Source of the DNA: Brevundimonas diminuta
Lineage (GTDB): Bacteria; Pseudomonadota; Alphaproteobacteria; Caulobacterales; Caulobacteraceae
Assembly (NCBI RefSeq): GCF_022654015.1
Contig: NZ_CP073063.1
Location: 682,001-746,000 of the forward strand
Length of the DNA stretch: 64,000 bases
Reading direction: 5' to 3'
Shown one piece after another: positions 51,056 to 60,800 of the stretch. Each line of letters opens with the position of its first letter. Positions within the stretch are counted from its first letter, which is position 1. The notes under the pieces were generated by a model, which was not told the DNA's origin, searched no databases, and saw only the letters and a program-made list of their open reading frames with translations. Both the position numbers and the translations under genes were made by a program.

Positions 51056-51946
51056 ATGAACGACAAGATCAAGCCTCAGGAAAAGCGCGGCGGCTGGCTG
51101 AGCCGCTTTGCGCCCGGCGTGCGCAAGATCGTGTCGCGCCGCGACACCCCGGACAATCTCTGGGTCAAGGATCCCGACAGCGGCGAGATGTTGTATCGCT
51201 CGGACCTGGAGGCCGCCCTTTGGGTGACGCCGTCGGGCCGGCATATGCGCATCGATGCGCCGACGCGCCTGAAGGCCACCTTCGACGGCGGCGTCTTCCA
51301 GTCCGTCGACACGCCGGACGTGCCGGAAGATCCTCTGAAATTCTCGGACGGCAAATCCTACAAGGATCGCCTGAACGCCGCGCGCAAGGCCGCAGGCCGC
51401 AAGGACACCATGGCCATCGGCTATGGTTCGGTCGGCGGTCAGGACGCGGTCGTGATTGTCCAGGACTTCACCTTCATGGGCGGGTCGCTGGGCATGGCGG
51501 CGGGCGAAGCGTTCATCAAGGCGGCGCGCGAGGCGGTGAGCCGCAAGGTTCCGCTGGTCTGTTTCACCGCCGCCGGCGGCGCGCGGATGCAGGAGGGCGC
51601 CCTGTCGCTGATGCAGATGGCGCGCACCACCCTGGCCATCGAAGAGCTGAAGGACGCCAGACTGCCTTACGCCGTGGTCCTGACGGATCCGACGACGGGC
51701 GGGGTGACGGCCTCCTACGCCATGCTGGGCGATGTGCATCTGGCCGAACCCGGCGCCCTGATCGGCTTCGCCGGTCCACGCGTGATCGAGGCGACCATCC
51801 GCGAGAAACTGCCGCCCGGCTTCCAGCGCGCCGAATATCTGCAGGAAAAGGGCATGGTGGACCGGGTCGTGACCCGCGCCGACCTGCCGCGCACCCTGGG
51901 TCAGATCCTGTCCATGCTGATGGACGGCGCCCGCGCCGCCGCCTGA
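51056..51946 (+). CDS. accD: acetyl-CoA carboxylase carboxyltransferase subunit beta, zinc-finger cysteines missing
   Basis: 296 aa from the ATG at 51056. The carboxyltransferase core is intact (VIVQDFTFMGGSLGM, TAAGGARMQEGALSL, LTDPTTGGVTASYAM, GFAGPRVIEATI). In E. coli AccD an N-terminal C4 zinc ribbon precedes it. Here the aligned stretch LWVKDPDSGEMLYRSD...WVTPSGRHMRI has D39, S42, T58 and G61 at the ligand positions, so zinc cannot bind in the usual way. A similar loss may exist in related Caulobacterales. It makes malonyl-CoA with the AccA, AccB and AccC subunits. Confidence 0.93.
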   Translation: MNDKIKPQEKRGGWLSRFAPGVRKIVSRRDTPDNLWVKDPDSGEMLYRSDLEAALWVTPSGRHMRIDAPTRLKATFDGGVFQSVDTPDVPEDPLKFSDGKSYKDRLNAARKAAGRKDTMAIGYGSVGGQDAVVIVQDFTFMGGSLGMAAGEAFIKAAREAVSRKVPLVCFTAAGGARMQEGALSLMQMARTTLAIEELKDARLPYAVVLTDPTTGGVTASYAMLGDVHLAEPGALIGFAGPRVIEATIREKLPPGFQRAEYLQEKGMVDRVVTRADLPRTLGQILSMLMDGARAAA

Positions 51947-52344
51947 AACCGCCTGAAGGGCCAGTCGATCGCGGTCGAGGCCCAAAGGCACCACCAGACG
52001 ATGACCGGCTGAAACAGCAGGCGCGGGCCGTGATAGGCCCAGCCTAACCCTGCGCCCGACGTCATAAAGTTCACGGCATGCTGGATGTTGGCCGGATAGA
52101 CACAGACGGCGTAGGCGGCCAGCGCCCAGCCCGCAGCGACCCGCAGGCGCGGGATCATCAGACCCGCCGCGCCCAGCAGTTCGGCGATCCCCGTCAGGGC
52201 CACGACCAGGGCCGGCTGCGGAACCCATGCCGGCGTGATCCGCACGAAAGGGCCGGGGACCATCAGATGCAGCACGCCTGCGCCCAGGAATACGGCCGCG
52301 AGGACGAGGCGCGCCGCGGTTCTGATCTGCGGCCTGGAAGTCAT
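51901..52344 (-). CDS. DoxX-like membrane protein
   Basis: 147 aa with four membrane helices. FLGAGVLHLMVPGPFVRITP is the DoxX/DUF-type motif near the first helix, and AELLGAAGLMIPRLRVAAGW follows in the second. Its 3' end overlaps accD by 46 bases on the opposite strand, which would make both mRNAs antisense there. It is 36 bases from the folC start and therefore divergent from it. Function is unknown. Confidence 0.8.
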   Translation of the reverse strand: MTSRPQIRTAARLVLAAVFLGAGVLHLMVPGPFVRITPAWVPQPALVVALTGIAELLGAAGLMIPRLRVAAGWALAAYAVCVYPANIQHAVNFMTSGAGLGWAYHGPRLLFQPVIVWWCLWASTAIDWPFRRFQAAARAPSISMDRI

Positions 52345-52380
52345 GTCGCGGTTCTCGAAATCAGGGGGTAAAGGAGGCGG

Positions 52381-53667
52381 ATGGATCCCGTCTCCGAACG
52401 ACTACGCGCGCGCCACCCCCAGCGGATCGATCTGTCGCTGGAAAGAATGCGCGTGCTGTGCGCGGCCCTTGGCGATCCGCAGCACAAGCTGCCGCCGGTG
52501 ATCCATGTGGCGGGCACGAATGGCAAGGGGTCGACCGTCGCCCTGATCCGCGCCATCGCCGAGGCGGCGGGGCTGAAGGTGCACGCCTATACCTCGCCTC
52601 ACCTGGTGCGGTTCAATGAGCGGATCCGGCTGGCCGGCAAGCTGATCGAGGACGACCATCTGAACGCGATCCTGGACCGGATCGAGGCGGTCATGGCCGA
52701 GACGGACAGCGAGGCCACGGTGTTCGAAAGCACCACCGCCGCCGCCTTTCTGGCCATGTCCGAGACGCCCGCCGATCTGGCCATCATCGAAGTGGGTCTG
52801 GGCGGGGTGCTGGACGCCACAAACGTCATCGAACGGCCGTTGCTCAGCGTCATCGCCCCGGTCGATTACGACCATGCGGAGTTCCTGGGCACGGATCTGG
52901 CCGCCATCGCCTCGGAAAAGGCAGGGGTGCTGAAGGCCGGAGCGCCGGCCGTGATCGCGCGCCAGAAGGAAGAAGCGATGGCAGCCATCGAACGGCGCGC
53001 CGCCGACGTCCATGCGCGGCTGACCGTGCTGGGGGTCGACTTCGACGCCTGGGCCGAGCGGGGCGGTCTGGCGTTCCAGACGGCGGAACTGTTCATGGAC
53101 CTGCCCGCGCCGGCCCTGGCAGGCGCGCACCAGATCGACAATGCGGCCCTGGCCGTGGCGGCGGCGGTCGAACTGGACCTGCCCGAGGCTGCGATCGCCG
53201 AGGGGCTGAAGCGCGTGCGCTGGCCCGCCCGGCTGCAGAGGATTTCGGCGGGTCCATACGGCGCTGCGGCCAAGGCGGCGGAGGCGGAGTTGTGGCTGGA
53301 CGGAGGGCACAATCCCCATGCGGCACGGGCGCTGGCGGCGTTTCTGGCTGAGCGTCAGGCGCGGGCGCCGCGTCCCCTGGCCCTGATTTGCGGCATGTTG
53401 AACAACAAGGATGCGGGCGGTTTCTTCGCCGCGCTGAAGGACAGCCAGGCCACCGTCTTCACCGTCGGCTTCGACGGGGCGGCGGCCGAGCCGACCGCCT
53501 TAGCGGCCGTGGCGCGCGGGCACGGGCTGGCGGCAACCCCGGCGGGATCGGTTTCCGAGGCGCTGGACCTGGCGCTGCGCCTGGGCGCAGGCCGGGTCGC
53601 CATCTGCGGATCGCTGTATCTGGCCGGCGAGGTCCTGGGCGCCAGCGAGGAGACCTGGCCCGACTAG
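52381..53667 (+). CDS. folC: folylpolyglutamate/dihydrofolate synthase
   Basis: 428 aa. The P-loop is GTNGKGSTVAL, with the SPHLVRFNERIRL segment, VGLGGVLDATNV, DYDHAEFLGTDLAAIASEKAG (quoted as DHAEFLGTDLAAIASEKAG) and the C-terminal LWLDGGHNPHAARAL. It adds glutamate to dihydropteroate and to folates. It follows accD, as in many Proteobacteria. Its stop overlaps the convergent small gene by 4 bases. Confidence 0.94.
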   Translation: MDPVSERLRARHPQRIDLSLERMRVLCAALGDPQHKLPPVIHVAGTNGKGSTVALIRAIAEAAGLKVHAYTSPHLVRFNERIRLAGKLIEDDHLNAILDRIEAVMAETDSEATVFESTTAAAFLAMSETPADLAIIEVGLGGVLDATNVIERPLLSVIAPVDYDHAEFLGTDLAAIASEKAGVLKAGAPAVIARQKEEAMAAIERRAADVHARLTVLGVDFDAWAERGGLAFQTAELFMDLPAPALAGAHQIDNAALAVAAAVELDLPEAAIAEGLKRVRWPARLQRISAGPYGAAAKAAEAELWLDGGHNPHAARALAAFLAERQARAPRPLALICGMLNNKDAGGFFAALKDSQATVFTVGFDGAAAEPTALAAVARGHGLAATPAGSVSEALDLALRLGAGRVAICGSLYLAGEVLGASEETWPD

Positions 53668-53849
53668 CGCGTCATCCAGGGCTTGGACTTGCCGGCGGCG
53701 ATGCGGGCGGCCTGTTCGCGCTGGAAGCGACCGCCACGCGGCGGCTTGGCGCGCGCATCCAGCTTGGCGTTCTTCAGGCGCAGGGCCTTCTGCACCGGGG
53801 TCTCGCCGGGGATGTCGTCAGCCGGGTTCGGGGTGTCTTCGTCGCTCAT
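53664..53849 (-). CDS. small basic hypothetical protein
   Basis: 61 aa. It is soluble and charged, with DDIPGETPVQKALRLKNAKL then a basic glycine stretch (RAKPPRGGRFQREQAARIAA) ending KSKPWMTR. The pattern looks nucleic-acid- or ribosome-interacting, but no family is recognised by eye. It is convergent with folC by 4 bases. Small proteins with this ending occur in other Caulobacterales as far as I recall. Confidence 0.55.
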   Translation of the reverse strand: MSDEDTPNPADDIPGETPVQKALRLKNAKLDARAKPPRGGRFQREQAARIAAGKSKPWMTR

Positions 53850-53865
53850 GGCGTCATCCTAGCAT

Positions 53866-53900
53866 GAAAAAACGCCCGCCGGTCGGACCGGCGGGCGCTT
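53866..53900 (-). terminator. Rho-independent terminator of trxA
   Basis: A perfect 11-bp stem (CGCCCGCCGGT/ACCGGCGGGCG) with a three-base loop is preceded on the plus strand by A6, which becomes T6 after the hairpin on the minus strand. It lies 23 bases after the trxA stop. Confidence 0.9.
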
Positions 53901-53922
53901 GATCTGACGGGGTCGAAAAGGC

Positions 53923-54252
53923 TCAGGCCTTGACGCCGGCCTCGGCCAGCCACTCGACGATCTTGCCCTTGGGCATGGCGCCGACCTTCATCGAAGCCAT
54001 CTGGCCGTCCTTGAACAGCATCAGGGTCGGAATGCCCTTCACGCCCAGCTTGGACGGGGTCATGGGGCTGTCGTCGATGTTGATCTTGGCCACGGTGACC
54101 TGACCGCCCAGTTCGTCGGCGATCTGTTCCAGCGCCGGGCCGATCTGTTTGCAGGGGCCGCACCATTCGGCCCAGAAATCGACCAGGACCGGGGTCGAGG
54201 ATTTCAGGACGTCGGCGTCAAAGCTTTCGTCGGTGACTTTCACTGTCGCCAT
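53923..54252 (-). CDS. trxA: thioredoxin 1
   Basis: 109 aa with the redox site WCGPCKQ, the preceding VLVDFWAEWCG strand and GIPTLMLFKDG with the cis-Pro. It is the standard cytosolic disulfide reductase. AAGGAG stands just before the ATG. A 116-base spacer separates it from addA, so it may have its own promoter and also follow read-through from the addBA operon. Confidence 0.96.
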   Translation of the reverse strand: MATVKVTDESFDADVLKSSTPVLVDFWAEWCGPCKQIGPALEQIADELGGQVTVAKINIDDSPMTPSKLGVKGIPTLMLFKDGQMASMKVGAMPKGKIVEWLAEAGVKA

Positions 54253-54368
54253 GAATGGCTCCTTGGGCGCTATCGCTCGGCGCGCGGCGCCTCGCTACTT
54301 GAGCGCAGGTTGATGTTGGCCGGAGCGTCCGGGTTCGGTCGCAGATGTGGGAGCGAATCGCGGGCAAT

Positions 54369-57300
54369 TCAACTGCCCGCGAGCGCCGCCGCCAGCAGGG
54401 TCTCCGGAATGGGCATCAGCTTGGGGCCGTCGGTCCAGACCAGGGCGGCCTCGACCGGGCGGTCGGGGTAGAGGCGTTTCAGCACGGCGACATAGACGGC
54501 GGCCTGCAGCACATAGGCGGGATCGACCGCCTCGACGGCGTCCGGCGCAGGGCGGTTGGTCTTGTAATCGACGACCAGAACCTTCTCGGGCGTGACCACC
54601 AGCCGGTCGATGCGGCCGTTGATGGCGACGCCGGGCGGCAGGCCGGGCGCTGATCCCGTCAGGGCCACCTCGGCGCGGGAGCCGGGACCGAAGACGGGGG
54701 CGAAGCGGGCGTCGTCCAGCACGGAGAAGGCGGCGGCGATCATTTCGGCGCGCTGGGCCTCGTCCAGATCGGTCTCGCGGGCCAGCAGGCGCCGGGCGGC
54801 GTCGGAGCGGTCGGCGGGCGCGATCTCGGGCAGGCGTTCCAGCAGCCGGTGGATCAGGTCGCCGCGCCGGAACCGCCCCAGGGAGACAAGGCCCGCCTCG
54901 ATCCTGGCCAAAGGCGAGGGGGCGGGGATCCGGATCGCGCCGCTCTCCATCCGCGACGGCGAGGCGAAGCGTGCGGCGGCGTCGGCCGGCGGCGGCGAGG
55001 CGGCCCAGGCGGGCACGGCGGCGGCGGACCGCACTTCATCGGCGGCGACCGAACGGCGCTCGGGGTCGACGCCATAGCGACGCACGCCGTTGTCGACTTC
55101 GCGCACCTGATCGCCCAGGCGGTCGAAGGTCTCAGAGAGGATCGACCACCAGCTGCCGGCCTCGGCGCCCCGGCTTGAGGCGCGACCCATGACGATGACG
55201 CGGTCGCGCGCGCGGGTCAGGGCGACATAGAGCAGGCGCAGGGTCTCGTCGTCGGTGCGGGCCTGGCGCGCGGCGCGCGCGTCGGCCGAGGCCGGGCAGT
55301 CGTCCTTCGCCGAGCCGGGCGCCATCAGCCAGGCCTCGCCTTCGCCCTCCGGTGTGACCGCGGGCATCAGGGACGGGCCTTGCGCCTTCGCCTTCATGGT
55401 GGTGTCGGGCAGGATGACGATGGGCGCCTCCAGACCCTTGGCGCCGTGGACGGTCATGACGCGAACCTCGCCGCGCGCGCCTTCCAGTTCGCGCTTCACC
55501 TCGACGTCGGCGGCCTCCAACTGGGCCAGGCAGGTTTCCAGATCGATCGCGCCCCGATTTTCGGCGGCCAGCACCTGGTTCAGGGTTTCGTCGATCGCTT
55601 CTTCCGCCTCGCGCCCCAGCCGGGCCAGGATGCGGGCGCGGCCGGAGCGGCCGGTGTCGTCCACCCGGTTCAGGGCCTGAGAGAAGAAGGCGAACGGGTC
55701 GCCGCCGCGCGCGCCGATGGCGGCTTGCAACGCATCGCGGGCGCGGGCCCATTCGGGGCGTTCGTGCGCCCGGTCGCGCAGGTCGCGCCACAGCTGGCCG
55801 GCCTTACGCTCTTCGCGGCCGGCCAGCGCGTAAAGGCCGTCCTCGTCCACATCGCACAGTGGGCTGCGCAGCACCTCTGCCAGGGACAGGTCGTCGTCGG
55901 GGAAGAGGGCGAAACGCGCCAGCGAGATCAGGTCGTCGAAGACGATATGGCTGGACAGCTTCAGCCGGTCCGCGCCCGCGACGGGCACGCCTTCGGTCTT
56001 CAACGCGCGGATGATCTCCTCGAACGTCGCGTCGCGGCGGCGGACAAGGACGATGTAGTCGCCGTAGCCGGCGGGGCGCAGGTCGCGGGTGCTGCGATCA
56101 AAGACGGCGACGCCGCTTTCGACCTGGCGGCGGATCTCGCGGGCCAGGTCGCGGGCCAGGCGCTTCCTGGCGCTGCCGGCGCTTTCCTGATCGACGGGAT
56201 CGTCCCAGGCGTCGGTTTCGGGCGCGGGCTCGTCCAGGAACAGGGGCCACAGGTCGATGGCGCCGTGCTGGCCGATGCGGGCGGGCTGGTGTCGGGCGAT
56301 GTCGCCTTGCGGGCCGGTCAGGGCGCGGGTGCGGTCCGGGTCGGCGAAGACGGCGTCGACGAAGGCCAGCACCTCTTCGGTCGAGCGGTAGGAGGTGTTC
56401 AGTTCCGGCCCGGCGAAGGGTTCGCCTGCGCCCTCGGCCAGAGCAAGGAAAGCGCCGCGTTCCTGACGCAGCCGTTCGGGTCGGGCGCCCTGGAAGGAAT
56501 AGATCGACTGTTTCTCGTCGCCGACGGCGAAGATGGTGCGGCCGGACTTTTCGCCGGAGTAGAACTCGCCGGTCAGGGCGCGGACGATGGCCCATTGTTC
56601 GGGGGCGGTGTCCTGGGCTTCGTCGATCAGGACGTGATCGACCCCGCCGTCCAGCTTGTACAGCACCCAGGCGGCGGCCCCGCTTTGGGTCAGCAGAGCG
56701 GCGGCGCGCGCGACCAGATCGGGGAAGTCGAGCGCCCCGCGCTGGGCCTTGGCGGCTTCGTAGAAGGCGGTGTGGGCGCGGGCCAGGGTCAGGACCTTGA
56801 CCGTATCATCGGCGACCTTGGCCTTTCGCAGGGCTTCGCGCGTGGCGAGGAATTTGGTCTGGAGGTCCAGCAGCCAGCCGACCGCGCCCTGCGGCGCCGA
56901 CTTGGTGCCCATTTTGGCGCGGGGATCGCCCTTCTCAGTGCAGAAGACTTTTGAGAGAGCCGCGAACCCTGCGTAGGGCGGGGCGGCGACGCTCATGGCG
57001 TCGGCGATCTTCTTGTCATTGGCCGAGCCGGTTTCCATGGCCTCGGCCATGCGGTTCCACTCGCCGGGATCGATGAAGGCGACGAAATCATGCTCCAGAT
57101 CCTCCGGGCTGCGATCGCGCTCGGCGCCGGTCAGGGACCAGGGATCGGGCGCGGTTCCGGCCTCGGCGCGGTCTATGTAGTCCAGCAGATCAGCGCGTTT
57201 CGCCTCGATCATCGACAGCAGGGCCTGGAACCTCTGCCAGTCCAGCTCGACGGCGAAATGGCTGTAGGCTTGGCCGATCGGGCCGTCCGGATCGGCGACG

Positions 57301-57809
57301 GCGGCGCGGGCCAGATCTTCGCGCGCGGCGTGGCTGAGGGCGGTCGCCGCCTGGTCTTCCAGCACGGTGAAGCGGGGCGAGACCCCGGCTTCCAGCGGGA
57401 ACCGGCGCAGCAGCTTTTCGCAGAAGGCGTGGATGGTCTGGATCTTCAGGCCGCCGGGCGTCTCCAGCGCGCGGGCGAACAGCTTGCGCGCGCTGGAAAG
57501 CGCGGCGTGATCCATCGCCTGCGGGTCGCCGTCGTCCAGCCGGGCCAGCTCGCGCGACAGGGCGGCGTCGTCCAGCACGGCCCAGCCGCCCAACTGGTCG
57601 AACAGCCGGGCCTGCATCTCGGCGGCGGCGGCCTTGGTGTAGGTCACGCACAGGATGGCGCCGGGATCGACCTGATCCAGCAGCAGCCGCGCCACCCGGT
57701 TGACCAGGGTGGTGGTCTTGCCCGAACCGGCGTTGGCTGTGACGAAGACGGTCAGGCGCGGATCGGCAGCCAAGATCTGAGGGGGGACGATCTGGGGGGC
57801 AGTGCTCAT
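54369..57809 (-). CDS. addA: double-strand break repair helicase-nuclease AddA
   Basis: 1146 aa from the ATG at 57809; earlier in-frame residues are shadow. The UvrD-type helicase motif I is TANAGSGKTTTLVNRVA, with DEAQDTAPEQWAIV (motif II) and RLLYVALTRARDRVIVMG (motif VI). The C-terminal nuclease domain shows VVDYKTNRPAP. AddAB replaces RecBCD in these bacteria, resecting double-strand ends. It overlaps the addB stop by 4 bases. Confidence 0.95.
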   Translation of the reverse strand: MSTAPQIVPPQILAADPRLTVFVTANAGSGKTTTLVNRVARLLLDQVDPGAILCVTYTKAAAAEMQARLFDQLGGWAVLDDAALSRELARLDDGDPQAMDHAALSSARKLFARALETPGGLKIQTIHAFCEKLLRRFPLEAGVSPRFTVLEDQAATALSHAAREDLARAAVADPDGPIGQAYSHFAVELDWQRFQALLSMIEAKRADLLDYIDRAEAGTAPDPWSLTGAERDRSPEDLEHDFVAFIDPGEWNRMAEAMETGSANDKKIADAMSVAAPPYAGFAALSKVFCTEKGDPRAKMGTKSAPQGAVGWLLDLQTKFLATREALRKAKVADDTVKVLTLARAHTAFYEAAKAQRGALDFPDLVARAAALLTQSGAAAWVLYKLDGGVDHVLIDEAQDTAPEQWAIVRALTGEFYSGEKSGRTIFAVGDEKQSIYSFQGARPERLRQERGAFLALAEGAGEPFAGPELNTSYRSTEEVLAFVDAVFADPDRTRALTGPQGDIARHQPARIGQHGAIDLWPLFLDEPAPETDAWDDPVDQESAGSARKRLARDLAREIRRQVESGVAVFDRSTRDLRPAGYGDYIVLVRRRDATFEEIIRALKTEGVPVAGADRLKLSSHIVFDDLISLARFALFPDDDLSLAEVLRSPLCDVDEDGLYALAGREERKAGQLWRDLRDRAHERPEWARARDALQAAIGARGGDPFAFFSQALNRVDDTGRSGRARILARLGREAEEAIDETLNQVLAAENRGAIDLETCLAQLEAADVEVKRELEGARGEVRVMTVHGAKGLEAPIVILPDTTMKAKAQGPSLMPAVTPEGEGEAWLMAPGSAKDDCPASADARAARQARTDDETLRLLYVALTRARDRVIVMGRASSRGAEAGSWWSILSETFDRLGDQVREVDNGVRRYGVDPERRSVAADEVRSAAAVPAWAASPPPADAAARFASPSRMESGAIRIPAPSPLARIEAGLVSLGRFRRGDLIHRLLERLPEIAPADRSDAARRLLARETDLDEAQRAEMIAAAFSVLDDARFAPVFGPGSRAEVALTGSAPGLPPGVAINGRIDRLVVTPEKVLVVDYKTNRPAPDAVEAVDPAYVLQAAVYVAVLKRLYPDRPVEAALVWTDGPKLMPIPETLLAAALAGS

Positions 57810-60800
57810 TCTTCGTCCCCGTCGCCGATCACCGACCATTCCCAGACGCGGGCCAGATGATCGTAGTTGCCGCCCTGGTTGCCCATGAACTGAGGCGCGG
57901 CCCAGGAGACATAAGGCGTGTTCTCGTCGTCGAAACGCGCGACCCGGCGCTTCAGCCCGTCCAGCGCAGCCTGGGCCAGATCGGCGGCCTCAAGGCCCGA
58001 GGCGCGGGTGACGACTTCGCCCGCCGTCTTTCGCCCCACCACGCGGACATAGGTCAGTTCATCGGGCGTGACCGGGCCGTTGGTGTCCTTGAACCCGCCG
58101 TCGGCCAGGATGGCGGCGGTCAGGGTCAGTTGAGGGGCGAAGCCGGACTTGACCTGTTTGGCGGACGGCGCCGCCCCGGTCTTGAAGTCCATGACCGCCG
58201 CGCCGTCGGAGGCCAGTTCGATCCGGTCGGCGAAAGCCTTGACGGTGAAGGGGCCGGCGGGGGCGTCGAAGATCATCGTCCCCTGCTGTTCGACCAGGAT
58301 GTCGACGCCGCGCGCGCGACGGCGACGCTCGAACTCGGTCAGCCAGCGGGCGCAGTTGCGGGCCAGCGGGGCCTCGCGCGCCATGGCCGCATCCTCGAAC
58401 CCGCGCGCGCCCAGTTCGCGCAGCAGATGGTCGTGCAGGATGGTTTCGCAGTCGTCGGGCAGGGCGTTGGGCCAGTCCAGCGTTAGCCGCTCGATGGCGG
58501 CGTGGACGGCGTTGCCGCGCGCCAGCGCCTCGGCCGAGGCGCCGGGCCGTTCCATCGCCTCCAGCCCCAGCACCCACAGGGCGTAGATGGCGTAGGGATC
58601 GCGCACCCAGCGTTCGATGCGGGTGACATACAGGCTGCGCGGGCGGCGATGCACGGGCGGGCGCGGCTCGGGCCGTTTGGCGAAGCGCGGCGGGCCGGGC
58701 GGGGGCGCGTCCAGGGCGCGGGCCCAGTCGATGACGGCCGCCGGGCGGGCGATGGCGACGGGCGTCTCGACAGCGTTCGCGCCGCGCGTCAGCATCTCCA
58801 GCCGCCATAGCCAACGCGAGCGGACGGCGGGCTGGCCGCCGCGCCGCTCGCTGTGGATCAGGATGACCTCATCGGCGCAGGCGGCCTGGACGAAATCCTG
58901 CGCCGTCTGGCCCAGGCGACGTTCGGGCGGCGGCAGGCCCAGGGCCTTGCGCATAGGGCGCGACAGGAAGGGATCGGTCGGGGCCGCCTGGGGCCAGACG
59001 CCCTCCTCCAGCCCGGCCAGGATCATCCGGTCCGCCCTGACCAGACGCGCCTCGATGGCGCCGAGAATGCGCAGCGACGGATGGGTCGCCCCCCCGGTCC
59101 GCACGACGTTTTCCTTGACCAGAGACGTGACCAGTTCGGCCAGTTCCGCGCGGCGGATGCGGCCAAGGGACGCTCCGCCTTCGATCAGGCCGGACAATAG
59201 GGCGGCGGCGGCCTCGCCGTCGGCACCGGCCCAGGCGTCCTGGCCGGCCAGGGTCTCGATCAGCCGGGTCAGGGCCGAGGCGGCGACGTTCAGATCCGCG
59301 TCTGGGATCAAGGCGGCGGTCGCGGTCTCGATGGCGGCCTGAAGCTGATCGACCAGGCGGGTCGCGGCCGACAGGCGGCCCTGTTTCCACTCGGGCGGTG
59401 CCTTGCCGCGCCGGTCGGGCTGGACCGCCTCCAGCAGACGGCGATGGATGGCGGCGAAGTCGCGCGGGCGGGGACCGCGCAGGGCGTGTTCCTCAACCGC
59501 GGCGACGGCTGCCGCTTGAGAGGCCTCGCCCAGGTCGAACCGGGCCAGCGGATGTTTGACGACGGCGAGCAGTATATGGGGCTGGACCGGATCGGCGATC
59601 CAGCGGGCGCACAGATCGATCAGGGCCCCGGCAGGCAGGCGCGACAGCGGGGCGCCGGCGGACGAATCTGGGATGACGCCCCAGCGTTCCAACCGGGCGG
59701 CGACGCGGCGACCCAGGGCCTGGTCCGGGGTGACCAGGGCGCACGTCCTGCCCGGCGTTTCCAACGTCTCGCGCATCATCACGGCGATGGCGGCGGCGGC
59801 CTCTTCCTCGGCTCGGACGGACAGAAGGGACAGGCCCTGAAGCCCTTCGGCGATGGGGTCGCGCGCCTCGCTACGCGCAGCGGCGGCCGAGCGGAGGTCG
59901 CGGATGGCGCGGCGCCAGTCGTCTGTCGCCTCGGCCGGACGCAGGGCTTCGTTGACAAGCCGCTGGCGCGCCAGTCCGCGCGCATCGACGGCCGCAGGAA
60001 CGGCGGGGCGGAACCAGGGGCGGACGCTCTCGCGCGCGATCTCGCAGCGGTCCAGCAGCCGCTTCATCGCGCTTTGCGGATGTTGTTCGTCCAGCCGGTC
60101 CCAGACGCCGGCATCTAGTTCCAGGTCGAGGCCGGGCAGGACGACGCAGCCCAGCGGCGCTCGCGCCACGGCCTTCAACACGTCGCCGGCGGCGGGGACG
60201 GTGCCGGTCGAACCGGCGGCGATGACAGGCTGGCGCGGCGGCTCGCGGTCCCACAGATCGGCGAGGCGGCGCAGCAGAGTCGCGCGACGCCAGGCCGGAT
60301 CGACCAGACCCAGTTCGGCCAGACGCTTCGGCCAGGCCTCGACGGCGAGGGCCAGAAACTCGGCCGACCGTTCCCAGTGTTCGGCCATCTCGCCGTCGAC
60401 CAGTGTGGCGATCCGCTCGGGGTTCTGAATCTCTTCCAGTTGGCAGGAATCGAGGAAGCCGCCCAGCGCATCGGCCAGATCCAGCGCGCGCATCGGGCTC
60501 AGGGACGCATCGAACCGTTCGACGATCATCCGCGCCATCTCGAACCGGCGCGTCAGGGCGGGGATGGCGGGCGGCAGATCAAGGCCGAGGGCGCCGGGCG
60601 TAAACGGCGGCTCGTCTTCCTCCAGATCGCCCAGCGGCCGGACCTGGGGCAGCAGGATGGGGCGACCCTGCGACAGCTTGGACAGGGCGCCGGTGAAGGC
60701 GCGCGCGGCCCGGCGGTTGGGCAACAGGATGGTGGCGTCCGACAGGGTCTCGGGCGGCAGATCGCCCAGCCAGGCCAGCACCCCGGCGGCCAGGTCCTCA

